A stretch of DNA of 64,000 nucleotides from Salibaculum sp031581025 (GCF_031581025.1 NZ_JAVLCA010000008.1); one strand, 5' to 3'. Counted from the first letter of the stretch, positions 7,291 through 15,776 are shown. A program made the numbers and translations. Notes: generated by a model not told the origin, from the sequence alone.

Positions 7291-8238
7291 TCAAGCATCC
7301 TTCGTCATGCCTGTGGCCAAAGGGTGATGCGCAAGCACCAGCGTGCGCAGTCGCTCTTCCAGGACATGGGTGTAGATTTCCGTCGTGCCCAGGTCGGCAT
7401 GGCCCAGCAGGGTCTGGATCGCGCGCAGGTCGGCGCCACCGGCAAGCAGATGCGTGGCGAAGGCATGGCGCAGCACATGCGGGCTGACCCGATCGGGGGG
7501 GATGCCGGCCTGGGTGGCCCAGGTCTTGATCAGCCCGTGAAAGCTCTGCCGGGTCAGGTGGCCGGATTTGCCGCGCGATGGGAACAGGAAGGGCGAGCGC
7601 GGCTTGCGTTTCGCCGCCGCATTGTCCTCTGTGGCATCGCGCTCGGCCAGCCAGGCGGTGAGGGCGGCGCGCGCGGGCGGCGACAGCGGCACCATGCGGT
7701 CCTTGTCGCCCTTGCCGCGCACCAGCAGCATCCGCGGATCGCCCCGCGCCGCCGAGACGGGCAGGGAGACCAGCTCGCTGACCCGCATGCCGGTGGCGTA
7801 GAGCAGCTCCATCAGGCAGATGTTGCGGCTCCGGTCGCGGGGGCTGTTGCGGGCCGCGTCCAGCAGGGCGTCGACCTCGTCAAGGCTCAGGCTGCGGGGC
7901 AGGTGGCCCGTGCGGCCAGGTCCCGCGATTCGGATGGCGGGATTGTCGCTGCGCCAGCCCTCGTCGAAGGCAAAGCGAAACAGCTGCTTGATCGCCGAAA
8001 GCCGCCGGGCCCGGGTCGCCGGGGCCAGCCCCTCGGCCGCGCTGGCGACGAGGTAGTCCTCGACATGGGCCTGTGTCGCGGTGGCGAAATGCCCGCCGCG
8101 CGTCTCCAGCCAGTCGCCAAAGGCGGTCAGGTCGCGGGCATAGGCCATTCGGGTGTTCTCGGCGGCGTCCAGTTCCGCCGCCTGGGCCTCGAGGAAGGCC
8201 TGCAGCCAATGGGCCTGGGGCTGGTTGGCGGCGCTCAT
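7291..8238 (-). CDS. xerD: Tyrosine recombinase XerD
   Basis: The 315-residue protein has a SAM-like N-terminal core-binding domain (about 8-95) and a C-terminal catalytic domain (about 112-305). All catalytic residues are visible: Arg152 (ATGMRVSEL), Lys176 (RGKGDKD), His254 and Arg257 (HVLRHAF), His280 (LLGHADL) and nucleophile Tyr289 (TEIYTHV). XerD works with XerC at dif to resolve chromosome dimers. Length and the lack of any phage or island context favour the housekeeping XerD over a mobile-element integrase, though XerC cannot be fully excluded. Its ATG overlaps the stop of the upstream unknown gene by four bases. Confidence 0.9.
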   Translation of the reverse strand: MSAANQPQAHWLQAFLEAQAAELDAAENTRMAYARDLTAFGDWLETRGGHFATATQAHVEDYLVASAAEGLAPATRARRLSAIKQLFRFAFDEGWRSDNPAIRIAGPGRTGHLPRSLSLDEVDALLDAARNSPRDRSRNICLMELLYATGMRVSELVSLPVSAARGDPRMLLVRGKGDKDRMVPLSPPARAALTAWLAERDATEDNAAAKRKPRSPFLFPSRGKSGHLTRQSFHGLIKTWATQAGIPPDRVSPHVLRHAFATHLLAGGADLRAIQTLLGHADLGTTEIYTHVLEERLRTLVLAHHPLATGMTKDA

Positions 8239-9833
8239 GTGGCGGACAGGACCAGGTGGTGCAGCGCGGTGCGGCGGGCGATGTCCTCCAGCCCCAGGGC
8301 GCGCAGGGTCGACAGCCCCTCGGCCAGGGCGGCCGGGTCGCCCTCCAGCCCCTGCTGGACGGTGGCGATGGTGCGCAGGATGGCCTCGCCCAGGCGATCC
8401 TGCCCTGCCATCTCGACCAGGCGCTCATCGGCCCGGAGGGCGGCGAAGGCGGATCTGACCGGCGCGGCGTCGCGCGCGGCGGGGGTTTCGGGGGTGACCT
8501 GTCCACGCGCCACCGCCCGGAGCAGCGCCGCCCCCTCGGGCGCCTCCAGGTCCAGCGCGTGGGTCTCGTAATCGGCGGTCAGCATCAGGAGCCGGTAGCG
8601 CAGCCCCTCGGCCCGGGGTGTCAGCCGGGCCTGCGACAGCCGGTCGGCAAACCCGCCGACCAGAACCGCCTCGGTGCCCGCGGCGGTCAGTCTGTCCCAG
8701 GCGGCCTCAAGCGCGTCAGAGGCCCGCTCGCCATCCCCGGCGTCCAGCGCGGTTTCCAGCTGCTGCACGGCGCGCGCCCGTTCCCAGACCCCGCCCGAGG
8801 CCGAGGGCACCCGCTCGGTGTAGAGATCCAGAAGCACCGTGGGCGGGATCGCCCCGGTGCGCAGCAGCCGCTCGCCCGCCTCGATCTGGGATTTCCAGCC
8901 CACCGTGTCGCGTAGGTCGGAATGGGCAAACGCGCGCGGCAGGCCAGTGGTGCCCAGGCGTTCGCCCACGGCCTCGCGGATGCGGAAGATCAGCGGCGTC
9001 ACCTGGTCCGGGCGCGGCGGGGTCTCGCCCTCGAAAAGCTCGGGGTCGAGGAACCAGGCCATGAGGTCGGCGGTCTCGGTGTCCATGTCGCCCAACGCTT
9101 CGGCGGTGTTGAGCGTCAGCGCCGCCGCCGACCAGTCGCCGGCGCGGGCCAGGCAGAAGATCCGCGCCGCGGGCGACGGCGCGATGCCGGGCCTGTCCTG
9201 CATGACCTCGCAGGCGCGCCGTTCGGTCCCGGTCAGAAGCGAGACATCGAACCAGCGCCGGAACAGGGCCGAGGTGTCGGGGGTCGCGGCTTCGAGCATG
9301 GCCTGGGCGGGCTCCAGCGCGCCGATGTCCAGCAGCGTGTCGACCCGGGCCAGGAACAGTGCGGCGTCGGAGCCGGCATCGGCGGGCGGGTCGGCCTCGG
9401 TCAGGATCATCCGCACCAGCAGGTCGCGCAGGGAGACCAGGGTCTCGACCTTTTCGGCGCGCATGAGGGCGACCAGGGTCTCGGCCTCGCTGCCCGCCCA
9501 GAGCGTCTGGGGCAGGCCGGTCGTCGCCGGGGACATGAGACCGACCCGTTCGGGCGAGGGCGCGTCCAGCGGACGGACCGAGATATCCGGGGTCGTGGCG
9601 CTCTCGGCGACGGGGTCTTCGGGCGGATGCGGCCCCGGGCCGCGTCCGGGCATCGGGGGGAATTCCGGCGCCGGGGTCGGGGTGCGCACACTTTCCGACA
9701 ACCAGTCGATGGCCGAGAGGGGGCGCATATCCACGGCCTCGTCGGTCTGGGCAAGCGCCGGGCCGGCCAGCACCGCCGCCAGCCCCATGGCGGCTGCCCG
9801 CATCGCGATCGGTTGTCTCGAAGGGTGTGTCAC
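8235..9833 (-). CDS. Unknown exported protein upstream of xerD
   Basis: I do not recognise a domain. The start used is GTG at 9833, two bases after the stop of the small upstream gene; ATG at 9803 is an alternative and still keeps the signal peptide. That signal is MRAAAMGLAAVLAGPALAQ. Next comes a low-complexity Pro-rich linker (about 45-95), then about 430 residues of mostly helical, Ala/Leu/Glu-rich sequence with no internal membrane segment. This could be TPR-like solenoid, but no clean repeat is visible. It is translationally coupled both to the 51-residue membrane protein before it and to xerD after it (ATGA overlap). A periplasmic or membrane-anchored role is inferred. Confidence 0.75.
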   Translation of the reverse strand: MTHPSRQPIAMRAAAMGLAAVLAGPALAQTDEAVDMRPLSAIDWLSESVRTPTPAPEFPPMPGRGPGPHPPEDPVAESATTPDISVRPLDAPSPERVGLMSPATTGLPQTLWAGSEAETLVALMRAEKVETLVSLRDLLVRMILTEADPPADAGSDAALFLARVDTLLDIGALEPAQAMLEAATPDTSALFRRWFDVSLLTGTERRACEVMQDRPGIAPSPAARIFCLARAGDWSAAALTLNTAEALGDMDTETADLMAWFLDPELFEGETPPRPDQVTPLIFRIREAVGERLGTTGLPRAFAHSDLRDTVGWKSQIEAGERLLRTGAIPPTVLLDLYTERVPSASGGVWERARAVQQLETALDAGDGERASDALEAAWDRLTAAGTEAVLVGGFADRLSQARLTPRAEGLRYRLLMLTADYETHALDLEAPEGAALLRAVARGQVTPETPAARDAAPVRSAFAALRADERLVEMAGQDRLGEAILRTIATVQQGLEGDPAALAEGLSTLRALGLEDIARRTALHHLVLSAT

Positions 9834-9835
9834 CG

Positions 9836-9991
9836 TTACTCCACCTCGAGCGTTACGGGTTTCGTGACCTCTTGCACCGGGGGCGCGAAGTCCTCGGCAA
9901 AGAAGATCGGCCCGACATAGGCATAGGCGATCAGGCCCAGTGCCGCGAAAACCGTCAATACCAGCACCGCCTTGATCAGCCGCCACAACAT
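9836..9991 (-). CDS. Small single-pass membrane protein (51 residues)
   Basis: The frame from ATG 9991 to TAA 9836 encodes MLWRLIKAVLVLTVFAALGL and continues through one membrane helix (about 5-27) to a short charged tail ending in Glu. Basic residues precede the helix, so the N-terminus should be cytoplasmic and the tail periplasmic. The stop lies two bases before the GTG of the 532-residue exported protein, so the two are almost certainly translated together and may interact. It is too short for most gene finders. No function is known to me. Confidence 0.7.
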   Translation of the reverse strand: MLWRLIKAVLVLTVFAALGLIAYAYVGPIFFAEDFAPPVQEVTKPVTLEVE

Positions 9992-10194
9992 GTCTTTGCC
10001 CCAATCCTTTGGTTTTGCCCCGACGCCGCGCCCCTGTGGCCCGGCCGCCGGGGATCAAGGGCAGTTTCACCACCCCTTGTCGACGGTTATATATGGCCTT
10101 CGGGACAATTTCACGTCATGGAATGGGAAAAATCACCCCCGGGCGAAGGCGTGCTGACCGCCGGGCGGGGCAGGACAGGGGAGACAGGCCGGAC

Positions 10195-10791
10195 GTGACG
10201 GGCAGCGCAGCAGACAGGCAGGATGGCCAGGGCGGTCGGTGGCCCCGGTTGCACCGCACCGTGGTGCTGGTGGGCATGATGGGCTGTGGCAAGTCGGCCA
10301 TCGGGCGCACCCTGGCCACCAAGCTTGGCGTGCCCTTCCTTGATTCGGATGCCGAGATAGAGCGGGCGGCCAATGCCACGATTCCCGAGATTTTCGCCCG
10401 CGACGGCGAGGCCTTCTTTCGCGCCCGTGAGGCCGAGGTCACCGCCCGGCTGCTGCAATCCGCGCCCTGCGTTCTGTCCACCGGCGGCGGCGCCTTCCTG
10501 GCCGCGCGCAATCGGCAGGCCATCGCGGCGCATGGCGTGGCGGTCTGGCTGGACGCCGACCTGGACCTGCTGTGGGAGCGGGTGCGCCACAAGGACACCC
10601 GGCCGCTGCTGCGCACGCCCGATCCCTACGCGACGCTGGCCCGCCTTCTGGAGGAACGCGCGCCGATCTACGCGCAGGCCGGGCTGCACGCCAAGGCCGA
10701 GCCGGGCCTGTCCATCGACGCCATGACCGATCGCGTCATCGCCACCCTGGCCGAACGGCCCGATATCCTGGAGATGTCAGATGACAGTTGA
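10195..10791 (+). CDS. aroK: Shikimate kinase
   Basis: The enzyme phosphorylates shikimate with ATP in the common aromatic pathway, in the cytoplasm. The 198-residue product starts at GTG 10195 behind a purine-rich AGGGGAGA. Earlier in-frame starts would add an Arg-rich, unrelated extension. The Walker A motif is GMMGCGKSAIG. The shikimate-binding Asp and Arg lie in FLDSDAEIE and FFRAREAE, followed by STGGGAF and the lid region HKDTRPLLR. The extra about 25 residues before the P-loop are common in alphaproteobacterial AroK. It overlaps aroB by 11 bases. Confidence 0.95.
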   Translation: MTGSAADRQDGQGGRWPRLHRTVVLVGMMGCGKSAIGRTLATKLGVPFLDSDAEIERAANATIPEIFARDGEAFFRAREAEVTARLLQSAPCVLSTGGGAFLAARNRQAIAAHGVAVWLDADLDLLWERVRHKDTRPLLRTPDPYATLARLLEERAPIYAQAGLHAKAEPGLSIDAMTDRVIATLAERPDILEMSDDS

Positions 10792-11884
10792 AACCGTATC
10801 CGTGGACTTGCCCGGCCGGGCCTATGATGTGCGCATCGGGCCGGGGCTGATCACAGCGGCTGGGGCCGAGATCGCGCCGCTTCTGCGCCGGGCGCGCGTG
10901 GCGATCGTGACCGAGGAAACCGTCGCGGCGCTGCACCTTGCGCCGTTGCAGGCGGGCCTGCGTGACGAGGGCATCGAAAGCCTAGCCCTCACCCTGCCGC
11001 CGGGCGAGGCCACCAAGGGCTGGGCCGGGTTCACCCGCACCGTCGAATGGCTGCTCGACCAGCAGGTCGAACGGGGCGATATCGTGCTTGCCCTGGGGGG
11101 CGGGGTGATCGGTGATCTTGTGGGGTTTGCCGCTGCCGTGGTCCGGCGCGGGGTGCGCTTCGTGCAGGTGCCGACCTCGCTTCTGGCCCAGGTTGACAGT
11201 TCCGTGGGCGGCAAGACCGGGATCAACGCGCCCCAGGGCAAGAACCTGGTCGGCGCCTTCCATCAGCCTGCCCTGGTGCTGGCCGATACCGCGGCGCTGG
11301 CCACCATGCCGACCCGCGATTTCCTGTCGGGCTATGGCGAGGTGGTCAAATACGGGCTGCTGGGGGATGCGGCGTTCTTTGCCTGGCTGGAGGACAACGG
11401 CCCGCGCCTGCGCGCCGACGAGGCGGCCCTGATCCATGCGGTGACTCGCGCGGTCCGGATGAAGGCCGAGATCGTCATGCGCGACGAGACCGAACAGGGC
11501 GACCGGGCGCTGTTGAATCTGGGCCATACCTTCTGCCATGCGCTCGAGGCCGCGACGGGCTATTCCGACCGGTTGCTGCATGGCGAGGGCGTGGCGATCG
11601 GCTGTGCCCTGGCCTTTGAAACCTCTGCCCGGCTGGGGCTCTGCGCGCAGGAGGAGCCCGGCCGCCTGCGCGCCCACCTGTCCGCCATGGGCATGAAGGG
11701 GGATCTCTCGGACATCCCCGGCGAGCTGCCGGGGGCTGCGGCGCTGGTCGATCTCATGGGACAGGACAAGAAGGTCGTGGACGGTCAGTTACGCTTCGTC
11801 ATGGCCCGCGGGATCGGCGCGGCCTTCGTGACCTCGGACGTCCCGCGCGCGGTCGTCGAACGGGTGCTGGCCGACGCGCTCTAG
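10781..11884 (+). CDS. aroB: 3-dehydroquinate synthase
   Basis: AroB converts DAHP to 3-dehydroquinate with NAD+ and a divalent metal. The 367-residue product shows the NAD/substrate signature GGGVIGDLVGFAAAVVRRG followed by VPTSLLAQVDSSVGGKTGIN and GKNLVGAFHQP, then LNLGHTFCHALE with a metal-ligand His. It directly follows and overlaps aroK, the usual aroKB order. Its TAG and the stop of the convergent gene share the palindrome CTAG at 11881-11884, so the two reading frames overlap end to end. Confidence 0.96.
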   Translation: MTVETVSVDLPGRAYDVRIGPGLITAAGAEIAPLLRRARVAIVTEETVAALHLAPLQAGLRDEGIESLALTLPPGEATKGWAGFTRTVEWLLDQQVERGDIVLALGGGVIGDLVGFAAAVVRRGVRFVQVPTSLLAQVDSSVGGKTGINAPQGKNLVGAFHQPALVLADTAALATMPTRDFLSGYGEVVKYGLLGDAAFFAWLEDNGPRLRADEAALIHAVTRAVRMKAEIVMRDETEQGDRALLNLGHTFCHALEAATGYSDRLLHGEGVAIGCALAFETSARLGLCAQEEPGRLRAHLSAMGMKGDLSDIPGELPGAAALVDLMGQDKKVVDGQLRFVMARGIGAAFVTSDVPRAVVERVLADAL

Positions 11885-12207
11885 TCGTCGTCCCATGCGT
11901 CTTCGGAAAATGGGTCGATCCCGTGCCGCCGACAGAACCACATGAACAACGGCCACTCCATGACCATGGCCGTCAGCAGCGTGAAGACCCACCAGTTGGT
12001 CTGGACCAGCAGCAGGGAAAAGTGCGTGCCGCTGCCTGCGAACATCCAGCCCGCCACCACCAGCAGCACCACCGAGAGCATCACATCCTGCCGCAGCAGA
12101 CGGCGCAGGGTGATCCGGGCCATGCTGGGATAGATGCCCATATAGGCCACGGCCAGGGCTGCCGCGTTCAGGATCAGGATCTTAAGTTCGGGGGGCAGGG
12201 CGCCCAT
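11881..12207 (-). CDS. Small integral membrane protein of unknown function
   Basis: A 108-residue protein with ATG at 12207; a longer in-frame start at 12291 would fall inside the ssb coding region and was rejected. Hydrophobic stretches near 9-25, 43-62 and 72-92 suggest three membrane helices, with a basic loop (RITLRRLLRQD) and an acidic C-terminus (DPFSEDAWDDD). It begins 10 bases after the ssb stop, so the two genes probably share a transcript. It is convergent with aroB. I recognise no family. Confidence 0.75.
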   Translation of the reverse strand: MGALPPELKILILNAAALAVAYMGIYPSMARITLRRLLRQDVMLSVVLLVVAGWMFAGSGTHFSLLLVQTNWWVFTLLTAMVMEWPLFMWFCRRHGIDPFSEDAWDDD

Positions 12208-12217
12208 CCGGGCATCC

Positions 12218-12709
12218 TCAGAACGGAATCTCGTCGTCCATGTCGCCGCCGCCCGCGGGGCTGGCCGGGCCGCTGTCATAGCCGCCCCCACCGCCGCCGT
12301 AGCCGCCGCCGGATTGGTCGGCCATGTAGCCGCCGCCGCCCGCGCCGCCGCCTTCGCCGCGGCCGTCCAGCATGGTCAGCTCGGACTTGTAGGGCCGCAG
12401 CACGACCTCGGTCGAATAGCGATCCTGGCCGTTCTGGTCCTGCCACTTGCGGGTTTCCAGCTGGCCCTCGATATAGACCTTCGAGCCCTTTTTCAGATAC
12501 CGCTCGGCCACGTTGGCCAGCGGCTCCGAGAAGATCGCGACGGAATGCCATTCGGTCTTCTCGCGGCGTTCGCCGGTGTTGCGGTCCTTCCAGTTCTCCG
12601 AGGTGGCGATGCGCAGGTTGCAGACCTTGCCGCCGTTCTGGAAGGTGCGCGTTTCCGGGTCGCGCCCCAGGTTGCCGATCAGAATGACCTTGTTGACGGA
12701 TCCGGCCAT
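12218..12709 (-). CDS. ssb: Single-stranded DNA-binding protein
   Basis: SSB coats single-stranded DNA during replication, repair and recombination. The 163-residue product begins MAGSVNKVILIGNLGRDPE, the usual OB-fold start, with the fold covering about 1-110. A Gly-rich disordered linker (about 112-152) leads to the acidic tail MDDEIPF, which recruits partner proteins. Length and tail are typical. A membrane protein gene follows closely on the same strand. Confidence 0.96.
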   Translation of the reverse strand: MAGSVNKVILIGNLGRDPETRTFQNGGKVCNLRIATSENWKDRNTGERREKTEWHSVAIFSEPLANVAERYLKKGSKVYIEGQLETRKWQDQNGQDRYSTEVVLRPYKSELTMLDGRGEGGGAGGGGYMADQSGGGYGGGGGGYDSGPASPAGGGDMDDEIPF

Positions 12710-12878
12710 GGCGATCTCCCTTGCTGTCAGAATCCCTGTCGGGTGTTGGCGCTGTTACACCATCCCAGATCGGTTAATGAAAGAAGAATGTCGCCGGGCC
12801 GGACCCAGAACGGCGCAAATTCCGCGCCGTCGCGGCCATCAGCCCCAAGGCGTCAGGGCCGCCCCCGCGCCACTGTTG

Positions 12879-13079
12879 CTATTTCCCGGTCTTGCAGGTG
12901 TTGATGCCCAGCAGGGCGTAGGGCGGGCACCAGCCTACGATGGCCGTGCCCAGCGGGATGATCCCCAGCAGGTAAAGCCAACTGTACTGCCCGTCCGGGT
13001 TCAGAAAGAACCCGAGGATCAGGGCCACCCCGACAAGCGCGCGGAGGATGCGTTCGGTGCTGCCAATGTTTCTGGTCAT
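12879..13079 (-). CDS. DUF2892 (YgaP-type) small membrane protein
   Basis: 66 residues, ATG at 13079. MTRNIGSTERILRALVGVAL leads into two hydrophobic segments (about 11-26 and 33-50), then GWCPPYALLGINTCKTGK. The Gly-Trp-Cys-Pro-Pro-Tyr motif and the distal Cys are the DUF2892 hallmark. In E. coli the same module forms the membrane part of the rhodanese YgaP. It lies 97 bases downstream of a Crp/Fnr-type regulator on the same strand, and control by that regulator is a reasonable guess. Free-standing DUF2892 genes often occur near sulfur or redox genes, but none are adjacent here. Confidence 0.85.
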   Translation of the reverse strand: MTRNIGSTERILRALVGVALILGFFLNPDGQYSWLYLLGIIPLGTAIVGWCPPYALLGINTCKTGK

Positions 13080-13176
13080 ATCATGTGCCTTTTCGCGTTG
13101 CGCCCGTGTGAATCGGGCCAATGTCGGGATCATACGCCAAACGCCGCCCGCCGTCTGTGACTTCGTCACGCGCCGC

Positions 13177-13833
13177 TCAGCTTTCGGTGTCGATCCGGGC
13201 CAGACGGGCCAGGGCCGCGCGATCCAACAGGGCGACATGCCCCCGGTCGCGCCGCACCCAGCCGCGCCGCGCAAAATCGTCCAGCCGGCGCGAGACGACC
13301 TCGCGCGCAGAGCCGATGCGACTGGCCAACTCGGCCTGCGTGGCGTTGACGTCATCGCCCGCGGCCAACGCCAGCAGGGCATCCGCCAGCCGAGATTCAA
13401 TCCGGTGAAATGCCACTTTTTCAAGAACATGGACGGTGCTTTTCATACGCTGCGCGAGAGCGCGGAATACGAAGGCCCGAAAGGGTTCCGAGCGGCCCAT
13501 GAGCGCCAGGAACTGGTCCTTTGGCACCAAGACGAGCGTGGTGTCCTGCGCGGCCAGTGCCTCGCCGGTGTAGGGTTCGCCGCCCAGCAGGCCCAGCGTC
13601 GTCTGCACGCAGGTCTCGCCGCGGTCAATGGCGTAGAGCAGAATGTCGCGCCCCGACGGCCCCACCAGAAAGACCTCGACGCGCCCGCGCAGGACCAGCG
13701 GAAAGCCCTCGGCCCCGTCGCCGGGGTGGAACAGGCTGCGCCCGCGCGGCAGGGTCATCGGGGCCAGGCGCGCAAGTTCGGCGCGGTCGGATGGGTCCAG
13801 CCTGGCCAGGTCGGTTCCGTCGAGCCAGCTCAT
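13177..13833 (-). CDS. Crp/Fnr-family transcriptional regulator
   Basis: The 218-residue protein has an N-terminal cyclic-nucleotide-binding beta-roll (about 10-125) and a C-terminal winged helix (about 145-210) with the recognition region ATQAELASRIGSAREVVSRR. The N-terminus has no cysteine cluster, so it is not an oxygen-sensing FNR; the ligand is unknown. The start ATG 13833 overlaps the stop of the mmsB relic by four bases, so translation may still be coupled to that broken gene. A short inverted repeat (13157-13169, GTGAC/GTCAC) lies just after its stop and before the DUF2892 gene. Confidence 0.88.
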   Translation of the reverse strand: MSWLDGTDLARLDPSDRAELARLAPMTLPRGRSLFHPGDGAEGFPLVLRGRVEVFLVGPSGRDILLYAIDRGETCVQTTLGLLGGEPYTGEALAAQDTTLVLVPKDQFLALMGRSEPFRAFVFRALAQRMKSTVHVLEKVAFHRIESRLADALLALAAGDDVNATQAELASRIGSAREVVSRRLDDFARRGWVRRDRGHVALLDRAALARLARIDTES

Positions 13834-14426
13834 GCGCGGGTGCGGGGTTCGAACCGGGTCAGCATGGCCGAGAAATCGCACCCGGTGCTGCCGTGCTCGT
13901 CGTGGAACCGGAGATGAAGTCCGGCCGCGCGCGCGCCCATGGGTGGCTCGGTGTCGGCCTGCGCAGCCGCCGTCATGGCCCGCTGCAGCGCCTTGCGCAT
14001 CCGGTTCGCGGTAAAATGCGGGGGCCAGCGGGTATCGGCGGGCAAGCTCGGCCCGATGCCCGTCGCTGGGCAATGGCTGGTCGGGGACCAGCCCTGCACC
14101 GACGCGGTCGACACCACGTCGAACAACGCCTCCCACCCCGGGCCTGGCCTGTCGGCCAGGAAGGTCAACGGGCCCGCCTGCGCGCCGCTGATGTCGCCCG
14201 AAACCGGCGCGCGCACCGCGCCCCGGTCCATGCCGTCGATCCCGCCGTCGGACAGCACCGGCAGGATCACGTCGTCCCCAGTGCCCGTTTCGGCGGCCGA
14301 CTGTGCACGGCGCGTCCCGTCGGGGCGGGCGGCGGTGTCAAAGCCTGTGACATCATGGTCCGCTGTGGCGAGGTTGCAGGCCATGTGCGCGCCCATGTTA
14401 CCCAACCCGACGAAACCGATTTTCAT
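13830..14426 (-). pseudogene. mmsB: Collapsed 3-hydroxyisobutyrate dehydrogenase (mmsB relic, open frame)
   Basis: The frame from ATG 14426 encodes 198 residues; MmsB is normally about 290. It starts as a clear MmsB (MKIGFVGLGNMGAHMACNLA, the Rossmann dinucleotide site), jumps to APVSGDISGAQAGPLTFLA, and ends with the family C-terminus (PMGARAAGLHLRFHDEHG, DFSAMLTRFEPR). Two segments are missing: the second half of the NAD domain, and the central part carrying the catalytic Lys (usual GxGxxAKxxNN). Many remaining residues also look drifted. The enzyme cannot be active as a dehydrogenase, yet the frame is intact and its stop overlaps the crp-like start. It lies 19 bases after the hydrolase gene, as in a normal valine operon. 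Confidence 0.8.
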
Positions 14427-14445
14427 GATGGCTTTCCCTCGCTGG

Positions 14446-15477
14446 TCACAAGTGCAGCGGGGCCGCGGTCATCGGGGCCTCCATGGCGCGGATATCCGCC
14501 GCGGGCAGGTCGCGCCAGTCGTCGTGCCGCCAGCGCGGGGCGCCATCGCGGTCGATGATCGCGGCGCGGATGCCTTCGAGGAAATCGCCCCGTTCCATGG
14601 ATCGCGCGGTATGGCGATACTCGTGCTCCAGCGCGGCGCGGATATCCTGCGCGGTGCGGGCATTGTGGACAAGGCGCAGGGTGCAGGCCATCGCCAGCGG
14701 CGAATGCCGCGCCAGAGCTGCGCCCGCACGGTCCAGCGGCTCGGGCGCGGGGTCCGGCAGGACGTCGGCGATCGCGCCGAGGGTGTCGCCGTCGAAACAG
14801 GCGTCGATACGGGCCTGCCAGCCTGCCAGCGCGCTGGCGGGGGCCGACTCGGCCAGGCGCGGCACCGCCGATGCATCGCCTGTGGCGCAAAGCTCGGCCA
14901 TGAGCGCTGCCCAGCCCGCTTGCGGGACGAAGTGATCGGCAAAGCCCGTGTGCAGCGCGTCGCCTGCCGTCATCCGGTGCGCCGTCAGGCCCAGGAATTC
15001 CCCCAGCCGCCCCGGCGCGCGGGCCAGCAGCAGCGAGCCGCCCACGTCGGGGATCAGCCCGATGCCTACCTCCGGCATGGCCAGCGTGCTGGTCTCGCAG
15101 ACGATCCGGTGGCTGGCGTGACACCCGACACCGACGCCACCGCCCATGGTATAGCCCTGCAGAAAGCTGACGATCGGCTTGGGGTACGTCGCGATCTTGG
15201 CGTTCATGCGGTATTCGTCGCGCCAGAACCGGCGGCCATAGTCGAAATCCCCCGCGCGGCCGTGGTGATACATCTCCTGAATGTCGCCGCCCGCGCAGAA
15301 GGCCTTGTCGCCCGCGGCGTCGATCACGATCAGGTCCAGCGCTTCCCGCGTGCGCCAGTCGTCCAGGGCCTGTTCGATCACCAGCACCATGTCATGGGTC
15401 AGGGCGTTCAGCGCCCCGGGGCGGGTCAAAGTGATACGGCCCGCGCGGCCTTCGGGGCGGATGTGAATGTCGCTCAT
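14446..15477 (-). CDS. 3-hydroxyisobutyryl-CoA hydrolase (enoyl-CoA hydratase/isomerase family)
   Basis: The 343-residue product fits the HIBCH subgroup (ECH_2) of the crotonase superfamily, which releases 3-hydroxyisobutyrate from its CoA ester in valine breakdown. The oxyanion-hole and catalytic segments are AFCAGGDIQEMY, YPKPIVSFLQGYTMGGGVGVG, and MPEVGIGLIPDVGGSLLL, where the conserved Glu and Asp sit. The length exceeds that of plain enoyl-CoA hydratases (about 260), as expected. The start ATG 15477 was preferred because the upstream in-frame ATG (15492) lies inside a dispersed repeat (15486-15508). Next on the strand comes the mmsB relic; mmsA is 1.5 kb upstream. Confidence 0.88.
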   Translation of the reverse strand: MSDIHIRPEGRAGRITLTRPGALNALTHDMVLVIEQALDDWRTREALDLIVIDAAGDKAFCAGGDIQEMYHHGRAGDFDYGRRFWRDEYRMNAKIATYPKPIVSFLQGYTMGGGVGVGCHASHRIVCETSTLAMPEVGIGLIPDVGGSLLLARAPGRLGEFLGLTAHRMTAGDALHTGFADHFVPQAGWAALMAELCATGDASAVPRLAESAPASALAGWQARIDACFDGDTLGAIADVLPDPAPEPLDRAGAALARHSPLAMACTLRLVHNARTAQDIRAALEHEYRHTARSMERGDFLEGIRAAIIDRDGAPRWRHDDWRDLPAADIRAMEAPMTAAPLHL

Positions 15478-15485
15478 CGCTGCTG

Positions 15486-15508
15486 CCTTCATCTTGGCCA
15501 ATAAACTC
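15486..15508 (-). repeat. 23-base dispersed repeat, copy 1
   Basis: The minus strand reads gag then TTTATTGGCCAAGATGAAG then g. It is identical over 23 bases to 20675-20697 on the plus strand. Diverged relatives occur at 41294-41317 and perhaps 37868-37890. It sits just upstream of the hydrolase start. Confidence 0.75.
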
Positions 15509-15776
15509 CCCCCGGAGGGCCGATTTCAAGTGGCTAATGCGTTCCGATCAAGCGGATACGCGCGCCCCATGATACCGCAGGTCCGGGGCATGAAAAACCG
15601 TGCCCGGCGGTCGCGGGCTACCTCAGCGCCCACCGATCTGGGCGGTCCCCACGGCGCGCGCCATGTCGAAGATGGCGTCCCGCTGTTCGGTCACCCCGAA
15701 ATCCCCCCGGAGGGCGGAGTGAGGCATTGAACGGTTTTTTGAGTCTGGTGGCCACGGCCGCAAAAGGCATGGTGCC
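15509..15776. other. Intergenic region with no recognised gene
   Basis: This holds the leader of the 3-hydroxyisobutyryl-CoA hydrolase gene and the downstream flank of the carboxylate-amine ligase. CCCCCCGGAGGGC occurs twice (near 15508 and 15702). A plus-strand frame (15467-15730) is open but lacks a binding site and a recognisable product, so it was not called. Confidence 0.5.

Noticed and set aside
7291..8238. Treating the tyrosine recombinase as an integrase of a mobile island
   Set aside because: No tRNA, attachment repeats, phage genes or composition change. Length and motifs fit the housekeeping XerD.
13157..13169. GTGAC/GTCAC repeat as a Crp binding site
   Set aside because: Spacing is shorter than the TGTGA-N6-TCACA consensus. 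It may be a small hairpin after the crp-like gene.
15467..15730. Plus-strand frame between hydrolase and ligase genes
   Set aside because: It starts inside the dispersed repeat and hydrolase leader, has no binding site and no recognisable product.
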